36,189 nt of DNA from Aeromonas caviae (GTDB lineage: Bacteria > Pseudomonadota > Gammaproteobacteria > Enterobacterales > Aeromonadaceae): positions 24,161 through 60,349 of the forward strand of contig NZ_CDBK01000067.1 of assembly GCF_000819785.1 (NCBI RefSeq), given 5' to 3'. A program made the position numbers and the translations under genes. How positions within the stretch are numbered: position 1 is the first letter of the stretch; each line of letters opens with the position of its first letter. Of this stretch, positions 21,380 to 27,767 are shown one piece after another. Below the pieces are notes generated by a model, which ran no database searches, had not been told where the DNA came from, and was given only the letters and a program-made list of their open reading frames with translations.

Positions 21380-21454
21380 ACATAACGTTTGGTTAAGGGG
21401 GGGCTCTCGCCCGCCCCAGTTAGCGACGGGAACAGTTTGAACCAGTTGTTGGCT
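21380..21454 (-). mobile_element. Candidate integron attC recombination site
   Basis: Read on the minus strand, this imperfect palindrome has attC parts in order. GCCAAC is the R'' box (21448-21453). Then TGGTTCAA is the L'' box, which pairs with TTAACCA (L', about 21390-21396) leaving one extra C, as in true attC sites. A central stem follows (GGGGCGGGC-GAGA-GCCCCCCC). Last comes ACGTTATG, the R' box with the GTT cleavage triplet (21381-21388). It lies exactly between the two AT-rich genes, downstream of one and abutting the start of the other, as in a cassette array. The segment between L'' and the central stem is longer on one side than usual, and the R boxes are not perfect matches to RYYYAAC/GTTRRRY. 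Confidence 0.55.
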
Positions 21455-21464
21455 TTCACAAGTA

Positions 21465-22067
21465 TTAACTTGGCCCACCCCTGCTGTAGCTACTCCTCTG
21501 GGTTGGAGTCGGTTCTGGCGTAAGGTCTGGCCCGATGCTCATTCGGTCACAATAGCTCGCAAGGCCTTCACAATGAGTGACTTTGCCATTACTGTCGAGC
21601 GCCAGAACTGTTGAATAATCTAAGCTGCGCCCACCCGATCCCTCTTCTGTTTCTCCAAACTTAAAATACAAGAAGTCATTAAGATAGCTATTAAATTTTG
21701 CTTGAGTGACACCACAGCCAAGAACTTCGTTTGGATCAACACTTTTGTGTCGAAAGTAGGTAAGTGCTTTCAATTCTATTGGAGTAGTGCAACCTGGCTC
21801 GCCAAAGATAAGAAAGTGATGCCCATCATTGTCGCTGAGTGCGGCTTTGGCATTATCAAATGATTCTAGAGAAGGCTCTGCAAACTTTTTAATTTCGGAT
21901 TTAACGTCTCGTATATTTCGCTTGAACTCGATTAATAGCCACATGTTGCCGTGCTTGGCGATCAGGTCTCCAGCTGCCTCATAGTCGCCATCTAGAGGAG
22001 CCATCAATATTTCTCTATTCAAATAAGTTACAACAAACATGTACTCAATGGTTTTTTCCCACCACAT
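21465..22067 (-). CDS. PD-(D/E)XK nuclease-like protein (unrecognised gene)
   Basis: I cannot name this gene. It encodes 200 residues. The N-terminal helix WWEKTIEYMFVVTYL (E4/E8), then AAGDLIAKHG (D34), then MWLLIEFKRN (E47-F48-K49) gives the E...D...E-x-K spacing of the PD-(D/E)XK nuclease fold. The C-terminal part (YLNDFLYFKFG and a Pro/Ser-rich tail) is not familiar. The ATG at 22067 has no clear Shine-Dalgarno sequence, and a TATAAA lies only a few bases upstream, so it may be leaderless or start at the ATG at 22040, which would remove E8. AT-rich composition and the following attC-like site suggest an integron cassette. Possible roles are defence nuclease or toxin; both are inference. 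Confidence 0.6.
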   Translation of the reverse strand: MWWEKTIEYMFVVTYLNREILMAPLDGDYEAAGDLIAKHGNMWLLIEFKRNIRDVKSEIKKFAEPSLESFDNAKAALSDNDGHHFLIFGEPGCTTPIELKALTYFRHKSVDPNEVLGCGVTQAKFNSYLNDFLYFKFGETEEGSGGRSLDYSTVLALDSNGKVTHCEGLASYCDRMSIGPDLTPEPTPTQRSSYSRGGPS

Positions 22068-22376
22068 ATGTATTTATACCCAATGTTACTTGTTGCTAAT
22101 GGTTGTTAGATGGAAGACAGTATTAATCCGACAGTCGAGCCTTCCGCATAACTCCGTAACTAGTTTATTACCGTGACGGAGAGGTTATTTTAAATCATAA
22201 CATTGCTAGCTGGTTCTGTGTCTACCTGTATTCACTTAACTCCCCCTTTTGGTTCTATCATTACGATTGCATAAAAATACATTCAATAAGGAAATCAGGA
22301 CATCACTATGTTGAGCAAGGCGTATCCACCTCGTTGCACCATGGCGAAGTCCATACCACCGGTGTTCTGTTATTTG
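22068..22376. other. AT-rich intergenic stretch with an imperfect palindrome
   Basis: About 309 bp with no supported gene. It holds an interrupted palindrome: ATAACTCCGTAA (22148-22159) against TTAC...GGA...GTTAT (about 22168-22188). On the minus strand one end reads GAGTTATGCGG, similar to the GTTATG end of the attC-like site at 21381. L-box symmetry is missing, so I do not call it attC. A plus-strand ATG at 22308 has AGGA upstream but its frame runs into antisense of the VOC gene. Confidence 0.45.
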
Positions 22377-22805
22377 CTAAAACCGAATCTCCACCGACCC
22401 CGCACTGCGCCTTGCCTCGCCGTGATAAACCGCTTCGATATTATTGCCGTCCGGATCGAGGACAAAGGCGGCGTAATAGCCGGGGTGATAGACCCGCTCG
22501 CCGGGGGCGCCGTTATCCTGGCCGCCATGGGCCAGCGCTGCCTGATAGAAGCGATCGACTGTGGCGCGGTCCTGCGCCTGGAAGGCGAGGTGATGGCGAC
22601 CGGTCAGTGCGCCGAGCGCTGCCGGGCTGTCGATGGATGTGACAAACAGCTCGTCAGCCCAGAAGTAACCCTCACCCGCGCCGCCGATTGGCACATCGAG
22701 GGTGGCCAGTATGGCCCTGTAAAAGCGCTCGCTGGCGGTCAGGTCTTTCACCACCAGCTGGAGATGGTCGATCAGCCGACCCCGATGCAGTGTGTGCGTT
22801 TCCAT
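22377..22805 (-). CDS. VOC (glyoxalase/bleomycin-resistance fold) family protein
   Basis: A 142-residue vicinal-oxygen-chelate protein. The paired beta-alpha-beta modules are visible: HLQLVVKDLTASERFYRAIL at the N-terminus, HHLAFQAQDRATVDRFYQAAL in the middle, and YAAFVLDPDGNNIEAVYHG near the end. H14, H70/H71 and E124-type metal positions are consistent with the fold. Close relatives are glyoxalase-like proteins of unknown substrate. The ATG at 22805 follows GGAG. It resumes core-type codon use, marking the right edge of the AT-rich insert. Confidence 0.85.
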   Translation of the reverse strand: METHTLHRGRLIDHLQLVVKDLTASERFYRAILATLDVPIGGAGEGYFWADELFVTSIDSPAALGALTGRHHLAFQAQDRATVDRFYQAALAHGGQDNGAPGERVYHPGYYAAFVLDPDGNNIEAVYHGEARRSAGSVEIRF

Positions 22806-22832
22806 ACATTCACTCCACTCGACATGGTTGAA

Positions 22833-22940
22833 TCAGTCACTTACCTCTTGCCGGTTGTGCCCTTTGGCGACGCTACCGCCCTGAATGTCAGCTTCCAGCT
22901 TGCTGCGATTGACCAAAGGGGCGTGGTTGGCATGGCTCAT
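22833..22940 (-). CDS. Possible micro-ORF upstream of the VOC gene (35 residues)
   Basis: ATG at 22940 has GGAG six bases upstream and opens 35 codons ending in TGA, 27 bp before the VOC start on the same strand. The peptide begins MSHANHAPLVNRSKLEADIQ, and is hydrophilic with no signal or membrane segment. I do not recognise it. It could be a leader peptide, a real small protein or chance. Confidence 0.3.
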   Translation of the reverse strand: MSHANHAPLVNRSKLEADIQGGSVAKGHNRQEVSD

Positions 22941-22965
22941 GGGAGACTCCGACGAGGCGTGTGTT

Positions 22966-22975
22966 GCCAATTGGC
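22966..22975. promoter_or_regulatory. Palindrome GCCAATTGGC in the micro-ORF/VOC upstream region
   Basis: A perfect 10-bp palindrome about 26 bp upstream of the micro-ORF start, next to an AT-rich TATATTAA patch. It could be an operator. No cognate regulator is evident nearby. The rest of 22976-23160 holds nothing I can support. Confidence 0.25.
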
Positions 22976-23160
22976 TATATTAACGGCCCGCGAGCGAAGG
23001 GAAAGGAGGAAATGGCGAATTGCCGGGCAAGATCAACAAATGGAGGTCAGCCCGAAAGCCTGGCGTCCGGGCTGGATTGGCGAGAGGGGGCTGGGGATAG
23101 GTAAAAGGGGGCGAGCGGCCACCAACTGGTGACCCACTTGCTGCTTGTACGGAAGTGGTT

Positions 23161-23179
23161 GCCCGGCCTCTGGCCGGGC
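23161..23179 (-). terminator. GC-rich hairpin after the LprI-MliC gene
   Basis: GCCCGGCC and GGCCGGGC pair around a three-base loop just beyond the stop codon. No T run follows on the minus strand, so termination here is uncertain. Confidence 0.35.
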
Positions 23180-23185
23180 GGGGGA

Positions 23186-23779
23186 TCAGTTGCCCGGGAT
23201 CTCGTTGCAGTTGAGGGTGGGCTGACCGTAGCGCTCCAGCATGGCGTCGCTCCCCTTGGTCCAGAGGGTGAGGTTTTGCCCCTCGTACCGGGCGCCGCTG
23301 GCGGTGGGGGTTTCATAGGCGAGCACCTGCTGCTGGTTGTTACCCTCGCTCAAATTGATCATGGCGGCGGGCCGCTTGGCCTCGTTGTAGAAGTAGGTGG
23401 AGAGGGTGACGCTCTTGCCGCACTGATAATCGACCGGCGTCGGCACCCTCAGCTGGCCCCCTTTTATCTGCAACTCGGTGATCCGCAACTGGTAGCTCTC
23501 TTCCACGCACTGGGGCAGGTCGCCCGCCTTCCAGCAGTCGTTGCGCCCCTTGATCCAGCCGCGCTGGATGGCGCGCTCGCTCTTCTGCTGCTCGGGGGAG
23601 AACCCGGCAATCGCCTTGGGATAGAGGGCTGACAGCTCGTTATCCAGCGCAGCCAGTCCGGCATCCTTGCAGATGAGGGTTTCGGCGGCGCCTTTCGCCT
23701 TGGCGCACTCGAAGGACGGGGTGGCCGCCGCGGCCAGCAGAGGGGAAAACAGCAGGGTTCCAAGCAAGATCTTGTTCAT
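23186..23779 (-). CDS. Secreted LprI/DUF1311 plus MliC-domain protein (lysozyme-inhibitor-like)
   Basis: A 197-residue exported protein. It has a signal peptide (about 1-18, ending LLAAA), then a cysteine-bearing LprI/DUF1311-type module (FECAKAKGAAETLICKDAGL to about residue 95, with CWKAGDLPQCVEESYQLRI), then a MliC-type module (about 112-193) with YQCGKSVTLSTYFYNEA, EGQNLTLWTKGSDAML and a C-terminal Cys. MliC proteins inhibit C-type lysozyme in the periplasm or outer membrane. No lipobox is seen, so it is probably soluble periplasmic. ATG 23779 starts the signal peptide and has GGAG upstream; a longer frame to 23824 is unlikely. Confidence 0.82.
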   Translation of the reverse strand: MNKILLGTLLFSPLLAAAATPSFECAKAKGAAETLICKDAGLAALDNELSALYPKAIAGFSPEQQKSERAIQRGWIKGRNDCWKAGDLPQCVEESYQLRITELQIKGGQLRVPTPVDYQCGKSVTLSTYFYNEAKRPAAMINLSEGNNQQQVLAYETPTASGARYEGQNLTLWTKGSDAMLERYGQPTLNCNEIPGN

Positions 23780-23889
23780 CGACAGGGCTCCAACAGGGGG
23801 CATGATGCTCCGTGACCAGAGCACACTTTACACCCTAAAGAGGCAGGATCACCCCGTGTTTTTGGGTGCCGGGCGGCCCTGCGTGGCAA

Positions 23890-24258
23890 TCAGACGCCGG
23901 CCAGCGCCAAGGTCTGGCGGCTGCGCCACAGCCGCTCGTGGAAGAAGAAGACGACGGTGTTGATGGCAGGTTCGATCAGTGCCATCACGCCGCCGGTGAG
24001 CAGCTCGCCACTCAGCAGGTAGGCGACACCGAAGGCCACCGAGAAGTGGACCAGGGCGAAGCTGCTGGTCTTGGCCTGCAGGCTGTGCTCAGGCTTGAGC
24101 TTGTGCCAGCCAAGGTCGTGGAAGTAGAAGGCGACCGTGTTCACGGCGGGCTCGATGAGGGCGATCAGGCTGGCGGTGAGCAGTTCGCCGGTCAGCAGGT
24201 AAGCCACGGTGAAGGCGACACAAAAGTGCAGGATGGCGAAGCTGATGGTCTTTTTCAT
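23890..24258 (-). CDS. DUF2061 membrane protein with internal duplication
   Basis: A 122-residue inner-membrane protein made of two copies of the same module. Residues 1-55 and 62-118 both run K-T-x-SFA-x-x-H-F-x-VAF-x-VAYLL-x-GELLT, then ALIEPA-x-NTV-x-F-x-FH. Each copy gives about two hydrophobic helices. DUF2061 function is unknown. A Fur-like box lies 52 bp upstream, suggesting iron-dependent expression. The ATG at 24258 follows GGAG-type sequence. Confidence 0.85.
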   Translation of the reverse strand: MKKTISFAILHFCVAFTVAYLLTGELLTASLIALIEPAVNTVAFYFHDLGWHKLKPEHSLQAKTSSFALVHFSVAFGVAYLLSGELLTGGVMALIEPAINTVVFFFHERLWRSRQTLALAGV

Positions 24259-24309
24259 GGTGGTGTCTCCTCTGGCGATGAAGGCAGTATCACCCAGAAT
24301 TCCACTAAA

Positions 24310-24324
24310 TGAAAACCATTCTCA
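24310..24324. promoter_or_regulatory. Fur-box-like site upstream of the DUF2061 gene
   Basis: TGAAAACCATTCTCA matches the 7-1-7 Fur consensus TGATAATNATTATCA at 11 of 14 defined positions. It is centred about 59 bp from the DUF2061 start and also upstream of the plus-strand small membrane gene at 24439. Confidence 0.5.
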
Positions 24325-24438
24325 TCTATCGGCGAAATAGAAAATGCCTATCGACCGGGGGAGGCCCCACCAGATTGGGAGTTGCCCGGGAACGCAACGG
24401 CGCTAGAGTGTGCCTTTTGCCATGAAAAAGGAGCTTTC

Positions 24439-24660
24439 ATGACCATCAACTCCAACCTGTTTGTTCTCTTCATGCTGCTGCTGATGATCGTCGTCGGCGT
24501 GGTGGCCTGGCGACTGGCCCGGCGCAAGAGCCGCCACCCGGGGCTTGTCACCTTCCTGTGCGTGCTGCTCTGCCTGGTGCCGCCCTTTGCCCTGCTGGCG
24601 CTGCTCATTCTGGCGCTCTGGCGGGACATGCCCGCAGGCCCCGATGCCAGGCAAGCCTAG
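24439..24660 (+). CDS. Small membrane protein, two predicted helices
   Basis: A 73-residue protein with hydrophobic segments at about residues 6-25 and 40-61, separated by a basic loop (WRLARRKSRHPG). I do not recognise a family. The ATG at 24439 has a good AAGGAG nine bases upstream; the longer frame from 24382 is not supported. A strong terminator follows. The Fur-like box lies 115 bp upstream. Confidence 0.7.
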   Translation: MTINSNLFVLFMLLLMIVVGVVAWRLARRKSRHPGLVTFLCVLLCLVPPFALLALLILALWRDMPAGPDARQA

Positions 24661-24693
24661 CTAGTCCCTCATCCGCCACTGCCGCAGTCATAG

Positions 24694-24717
24694 AAAAGCC
24701 CCTTGCGGGGCTTTTTT
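24694..24717. terminator. Bidirectional terminator between the small membrane gene and azoR
   Basis: AAAAGCCCC and GGGGCTTTT pair around TTGC with a T run on the plus strand and an A run in front. Confidence 0.9.
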
Positions 24718-24776
24718 ACTTGGAATGTCCCGCGCAGCAGGTGGCCGGTTGGAAGGGGCAAGATCGGGTGATGGCC

Positions 24777-25376
24777 CTACCTGCCGAGGCCAGCGATCCG
24801 AGCATGGGCCTCGCGCATTCCCTGCTCCGCCCCGTGGGGGTGCAGATCCATCCCCTCTGCGTAGATGAATTCCACCTCCGCGATGCCCATCAGGCCGAGC
24901 ACGGATTGGAGGTAGGGGGTGACCGCATCCGTCGCCTGTCCCTGATGCACGCCGCCGCGGCTGCTGAACACCAGGGCGTTGACCCCCTCCACCAGCCCCA
25001 TGGGGTAGGTGTCGGTGTAACGGAAAGTCACCCTGGCCCGCGCCACCAGATCGAACCAGTTCTTGAGGGGGGTCGGTACATTGAGGTTGTACATGGGGGC
25101 GCCGATCAGCAGCAGGTCGGCGGCCTTGAGTTCGGCAATCAGCCGATCCGACAGCGCCACCGCCTGCCGGATGGCCTCATTGGCCGGTTCCGCCCCCCGC
25201 AGGGCGTGAAACAACGGGCTGTCGAGGGCAGGCAAGTCGAGGGCGGTCAGGTCGCGCACCACCACCTGGTCCTGGTGGCCCTGCTCCCGGCGTGTTTGCA
25301 GGAAGCGCTCCATCAACTGGTTGGTGCGGGATGCGGGGCCGTTGAGGCTGGATTGCAGCAGCAGGATCTGGCTCAT
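24777..25376 (-). CDS. azoR: FMN-dependent NADH-azoreductase
   Basis: A 199-residue cytoplasmic flavoenzyme that reduces quinones and azo compounds using NADH, helping against electrophile stress. Flavodoxin-like features are LLLQSSLNGPASRTNQLM at the N-terminus (FMN phosphate loop), APMYNLNVPTPLKNWFD (93-109) and FSSRGGVH, all as in E. coli AzoR. The ATG at 25376 follows GGAG. It is divergent from a LysR regulator 109 bp away, the typical arrangement of an oxidoreductase and its activator. Confidence 0.92.
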   Translation of the reverse strand: MSQILLLQSSLNGPASRTNQLMERFLQTRREQGHQDQVVVRDLTALDLPALDSPLFHALRGAEPANEAIRQAVALSDRLIAELKAADLLLIGAPMYNLNVPTPLKNWFDLVARARVTFRYTDTYPMGLVEGVNALVFSSRGGVHQGQATDAVTPYLQSVLGLMGIAEVEFIYAEGMDLHPHGAEQGMREAHARIAGLGR

Positions 25377-25485
25377 GAGGGGAACTCCATCTGAAACGTG
25401 TGAAGAATGAAGGGAGCTTACCAGTCATTTTTTTCCGCAGTGCTGATAGTATTTCGCCATATTGGTTCCAAAAGGTATGCAATAG

Positions 25486-26415
25486 ATGGCAAACACGCTT
25501 AACGGCATCGATCTGTTCGCCACCGTGGTGGAGGCGGGCAGCTTCGCCCAGGCGGCGGAGCGGCTTCACCTCACCCGCTCGGCGGTGGGCAAGGGGGTGG
25601 CGCGGCTGGAGCTGCGTCTCGGCGTGCAACTGTTTCATCGCACTACCCGCAGCCAGAGCCTGACCGAGGAGGGGGCGCTCTTCTATCGCCACTGCCTGCG
25701 GGCGCTGGAGGAGGTGCGTCTTGGGGAAACGGCGCTGGCCAGCAACAAGCTCACCCTCAACGGCAGATTGAAGGTCTCCATGCCGGTGCTGTTCGGCCAG
25801 CAGTGCGTGGCCCCCATTTTGCTGGCGTTGGCGAAGGCGCATCCCGGGTTGGCCCTGGAGCTGTCGTTCAGCGATCGCAAGGTGGATCTGGTGGAGGAGG
25901 GGGTGGATCTGGTGATCCGCAACGCAGAGCCGCCGGACAGCCTGGATCTGGCGGCACGCAGGCTCGGGGAGCACGGCATGACGCTTTGCGCCTCGCCCGC
26001 CTATCTGGCCGAGCGGGGGGAACCTGTGACCCTGGCTGAGCTACCGGATCATGAGTGCATTGCCTATCTGCGCCAGGGGCGGGTGCTGTCGTGGTGGTGG
26101 CAGGAGGCCGAGGCATGGCGCGAAGTCCAGCCCAGAGGGCGGTTGCAGATGGACGATCTCAACGCCATCACCCAGGCGGCCATCGCGGGCTTTGGTCTCG
26201 CCTGGCTGCCGACCTGGCTGGCGCGGCCCCACCTTGAGCGGGGCGAGCTGCGCGAGCTGCTGGCCCGGTTGCCGGGTCGGCGCTATCCCATCAACGCCCT
26301 CTGGCCCCATGGTCCGCATCTGCCCCTCAAGACCCGGCTTGCCATCGACTGGCTGGCGAGCCGCCTGCCCGAGCAGCTGGCCAGCGTGAACGTGCCGGGT
26401 CATCAGCCCCAATGA
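25486..26415 (+). CDS. LysR-family regulator, divergent from azoR
   Basis: A 309-residue regulator with the HTH at about residues 4-62 (LNGIDLFATVVEAGSFAQAA, then RSAVGKGVARLELRLGVQLF) and a PBP2-type effector domain from about 90 on (GRLKVSMPVLFGQQCVAPIL, EEGVDLVIRN, LAWLPTWLA). This is the CrgA-like group that often controls neighbouring oxidoreductases. The ATG at 25486 has AAAGG upstream. It probably regulates azoR and itself. Confidence 0.9.
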   Translation: MANTLNGIDLFATVVEAGSFAQAAERLHLTRSAVGKGVARLELRLGVQLFHRTTRSQSLTEEGALFYRHCLRALEEVRLGETALASNKLTLNGRLKVSMPVLFGQQCVAPILLALAKAHPGLALELSFSDRKVDLVEEGVDLVIRNAEPPDSLDLAARRLGEHGMTLCASPAYLAERGEPVTLAELPDHECIAYLRQGRVLSWWWQEAEAWREVQPRGRLQMDDLNAITQAAIAGFGLAWLPTWLARPHLERGELRELLARLPGRRYPINALWPHGPHLPLKTRLAIDWLASRLPEQLASVNVPGHQPQ

Positions 26416-26450
26416 AAAAGGGCCTGCTGTGACAGGCCCTTTTTCATTTT
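26414..26450. terminator. Bidirectional terminator between the LysR gene and rlmJ
   Basis: GAAAAAGGGCCTG and CAGGCCCTTTTTC pair around six bases, starting within the LysR stop codon. It also serves rlmJ on the other strand. Confidence 0.92.
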
Positions 26451-26465
26451 CTGTGGTTCCGAGGG

Positions 26466-27320
26466 TCAGGCTTCGGCCTTGTTCAGCCACTCCACCCTGT
26501 ACTGGGCGCCGGCGCCCTGGGCCAGCGTGGCGCACAGGGGTTTCAAGAAGGCCTCGATCTGCTCGTCCAGCATCCAGGGGGGGCTGACGATCAGCATGCC
26601 GGAGCCGTTCATGCCCCAATCGGCAGTCTGGCCGGCCACTTCCAGCTCCGCCACCAGGACGTTGCCGAAGTTCTCGCGCTTGATCGCTTTGAGCATGTCG
26701 CGGGACTTGTCCGCCTCTTGCCCTAGGATGGGATACCAGAGGGCGTAGATGCCGGTGGCCCAGCGCTTTTGCGCTTTTTTAAGGGTATCGACCACGGCGA
26801 AGTAATCTTCCTTGAGCTCATAGGGAGGATCGATCAGCACCAGACCGCGGCGCGGGGTGGGGGGCAGCAGGGCGACCAGCCCCTCGAAGCCGTCGCGATG
26901 GTGGACGGCGACGCGGGGGTCGTACCCCATGTTGGCGCGAAGATCTTCCACCTCGTTGTTGTGCAGCTCCATCAGCGCCAGCTTGTCCTGATCGCGGATA
27001 AGGCGGCGGGACAGCTCCGGCGAGCCGGGGTAGTAGTGCAGTTGGCCATCGCTGTTCATCTCCTCGATGACACCCAGATAGGGAGCCATGGCAGACCACT
27101 GGGCCCGTTCATCCCACAGGCGTTTGATCCCGTCGGCGTATTCCGCCTTCTTCTGGGACCAGTCGCCGCGCAGGTCGTAGAGACCGCCACCGGCATGGGT
27201 GTCCAGCACGATGAAGGGTTTCTCCTTCTTCTTGAGGGACTCGATGATCAGGGCCTGGACGGCGTGTTTGAGCACGTCGGCGTGGTTGCCGGCGTGAAAG
27301 GCGTGGCGGTAGCTCAGCAT
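26466..27320 (-). CDS. rlmJ: 23S rRNA (adenine(2030)-N6)-methyltransferase RlmJ
   Basis: An SAM-dependent methyltransferase of 284 residues, the usual RlmJ length, which methylates A2030 of 23S rRNA. Visible motifs: MLSYRHAFHAGNHADVLKH at the N-terminus, the SAM-binding VLDTHAGGGLYDL (38-50) and the catalytic DPPYE (164-168). The ATG at 27320 matches the E. coli start; a longer frame extends upstream but overlaps the TIGR02444-type gene. The stop of that upstream gene overlaps this start by 7 bases (ATGCTGA), so translation is probably coupled. Confidence 0.95.
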   Translation of the reverse strand: MLSYRHAFHAGNHADVLKHAVQALIIESLKKKEKPFIVLDTHAGGGLYDLRGDWSQKKAEYADGIKRLWDERAQWSAMAPYLGVIEEMNSDGQLHYYPGSPELSRRLIRDQDKLALMELHNNEVEDLRANMGYDPRVAVHHRDGFEGLVALLPPTPRRGLVLIDPPYELKEDYFAVVDTLKKAQKRWATGIYALWYPILGQEADKSRDMLKAIKRENFGNVLVAELEVAGQTADWGMNGSGMLIVSPPWMLDEQIEAFLKPLCATLAQGAGAQYRVEWLNKAEA

Positions 27321-27757
27321 ATGAGATCTCTGAGGGGGCCCTGCTGGGCACCCAGTAACGATAGATAGTGAAACAGGTTGCGGCTGTCGCCGCGAAACAG
27401 GGCGAGGGTGCGCAGGGTCTGCAGCAAGACCCCCTGTTGCAGCCGCTCCAGCTCCAGTTCGTGGGCCAGCATGGTCTGGTACTCCTCGGCCCCCACCCGT
27501 GACTTGGCCTGCTGGCGCAGGGTGCGCCAGGGGAGCAGCACCGCCTCGGTCTGTACCAGGGCCGGTTGCAAGTCCGTGAGGTCGACCGGGATCCGGAGCA
27601 GGTCGAGGTGGTGCAGCAGGAGTGCCAGGTTGACGTTGCCCCCCATGCTTTGCACGTGGAGCCAGTCCTGGCTGCGCTGGCCATAGGCGCCTGTGCTCCA
27701 TGTCCAGAACTCGGAAGGGGTGGGCAGGGCGTCGGGGCTGACCCGCTCGCTGGCCAT
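27314..27757 (-). CDS. TIGR02444-type uncharacterised protein
   Basis: A 147-residue protein of a small conserved gammaproteobacterial family. The N-terminal PTPSEFWTWSTGAYGQRSQD and the following NVNLALLLHHLDLL are typical of that family as I recall it; function is unknown. I chose ATG 27757; a TTG at 27775 would add six residues and overlap the yheS stop. The 3' end overlaps rlmJ by seven bases, so yheS, this gene and rlmJ form one tight operon. Confidence 0.75.
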   Translation of the reverse strand: MASERVSPDALPTPSEFWTWSTGAYGQRSQDWLHVQSMGGNVNLALLLHHLDLLRIPVDLTDLQPALVQTEAVLLPWRTLRQQAKSRVGAEEYQTMLAHELELERLQQGVLLQTLRTLALFRGDSRNLFHYLSLLGAQQGPLRDLIC

Positions 27758-27767
27758 CAAGGCTTCA

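Noticed and set aside
22308..23132. Plus-strand frame with AGGA before its ATG
   Set aside because: After about 30 codons it runs antisense through the well-supported VOC gene and shows no domain.
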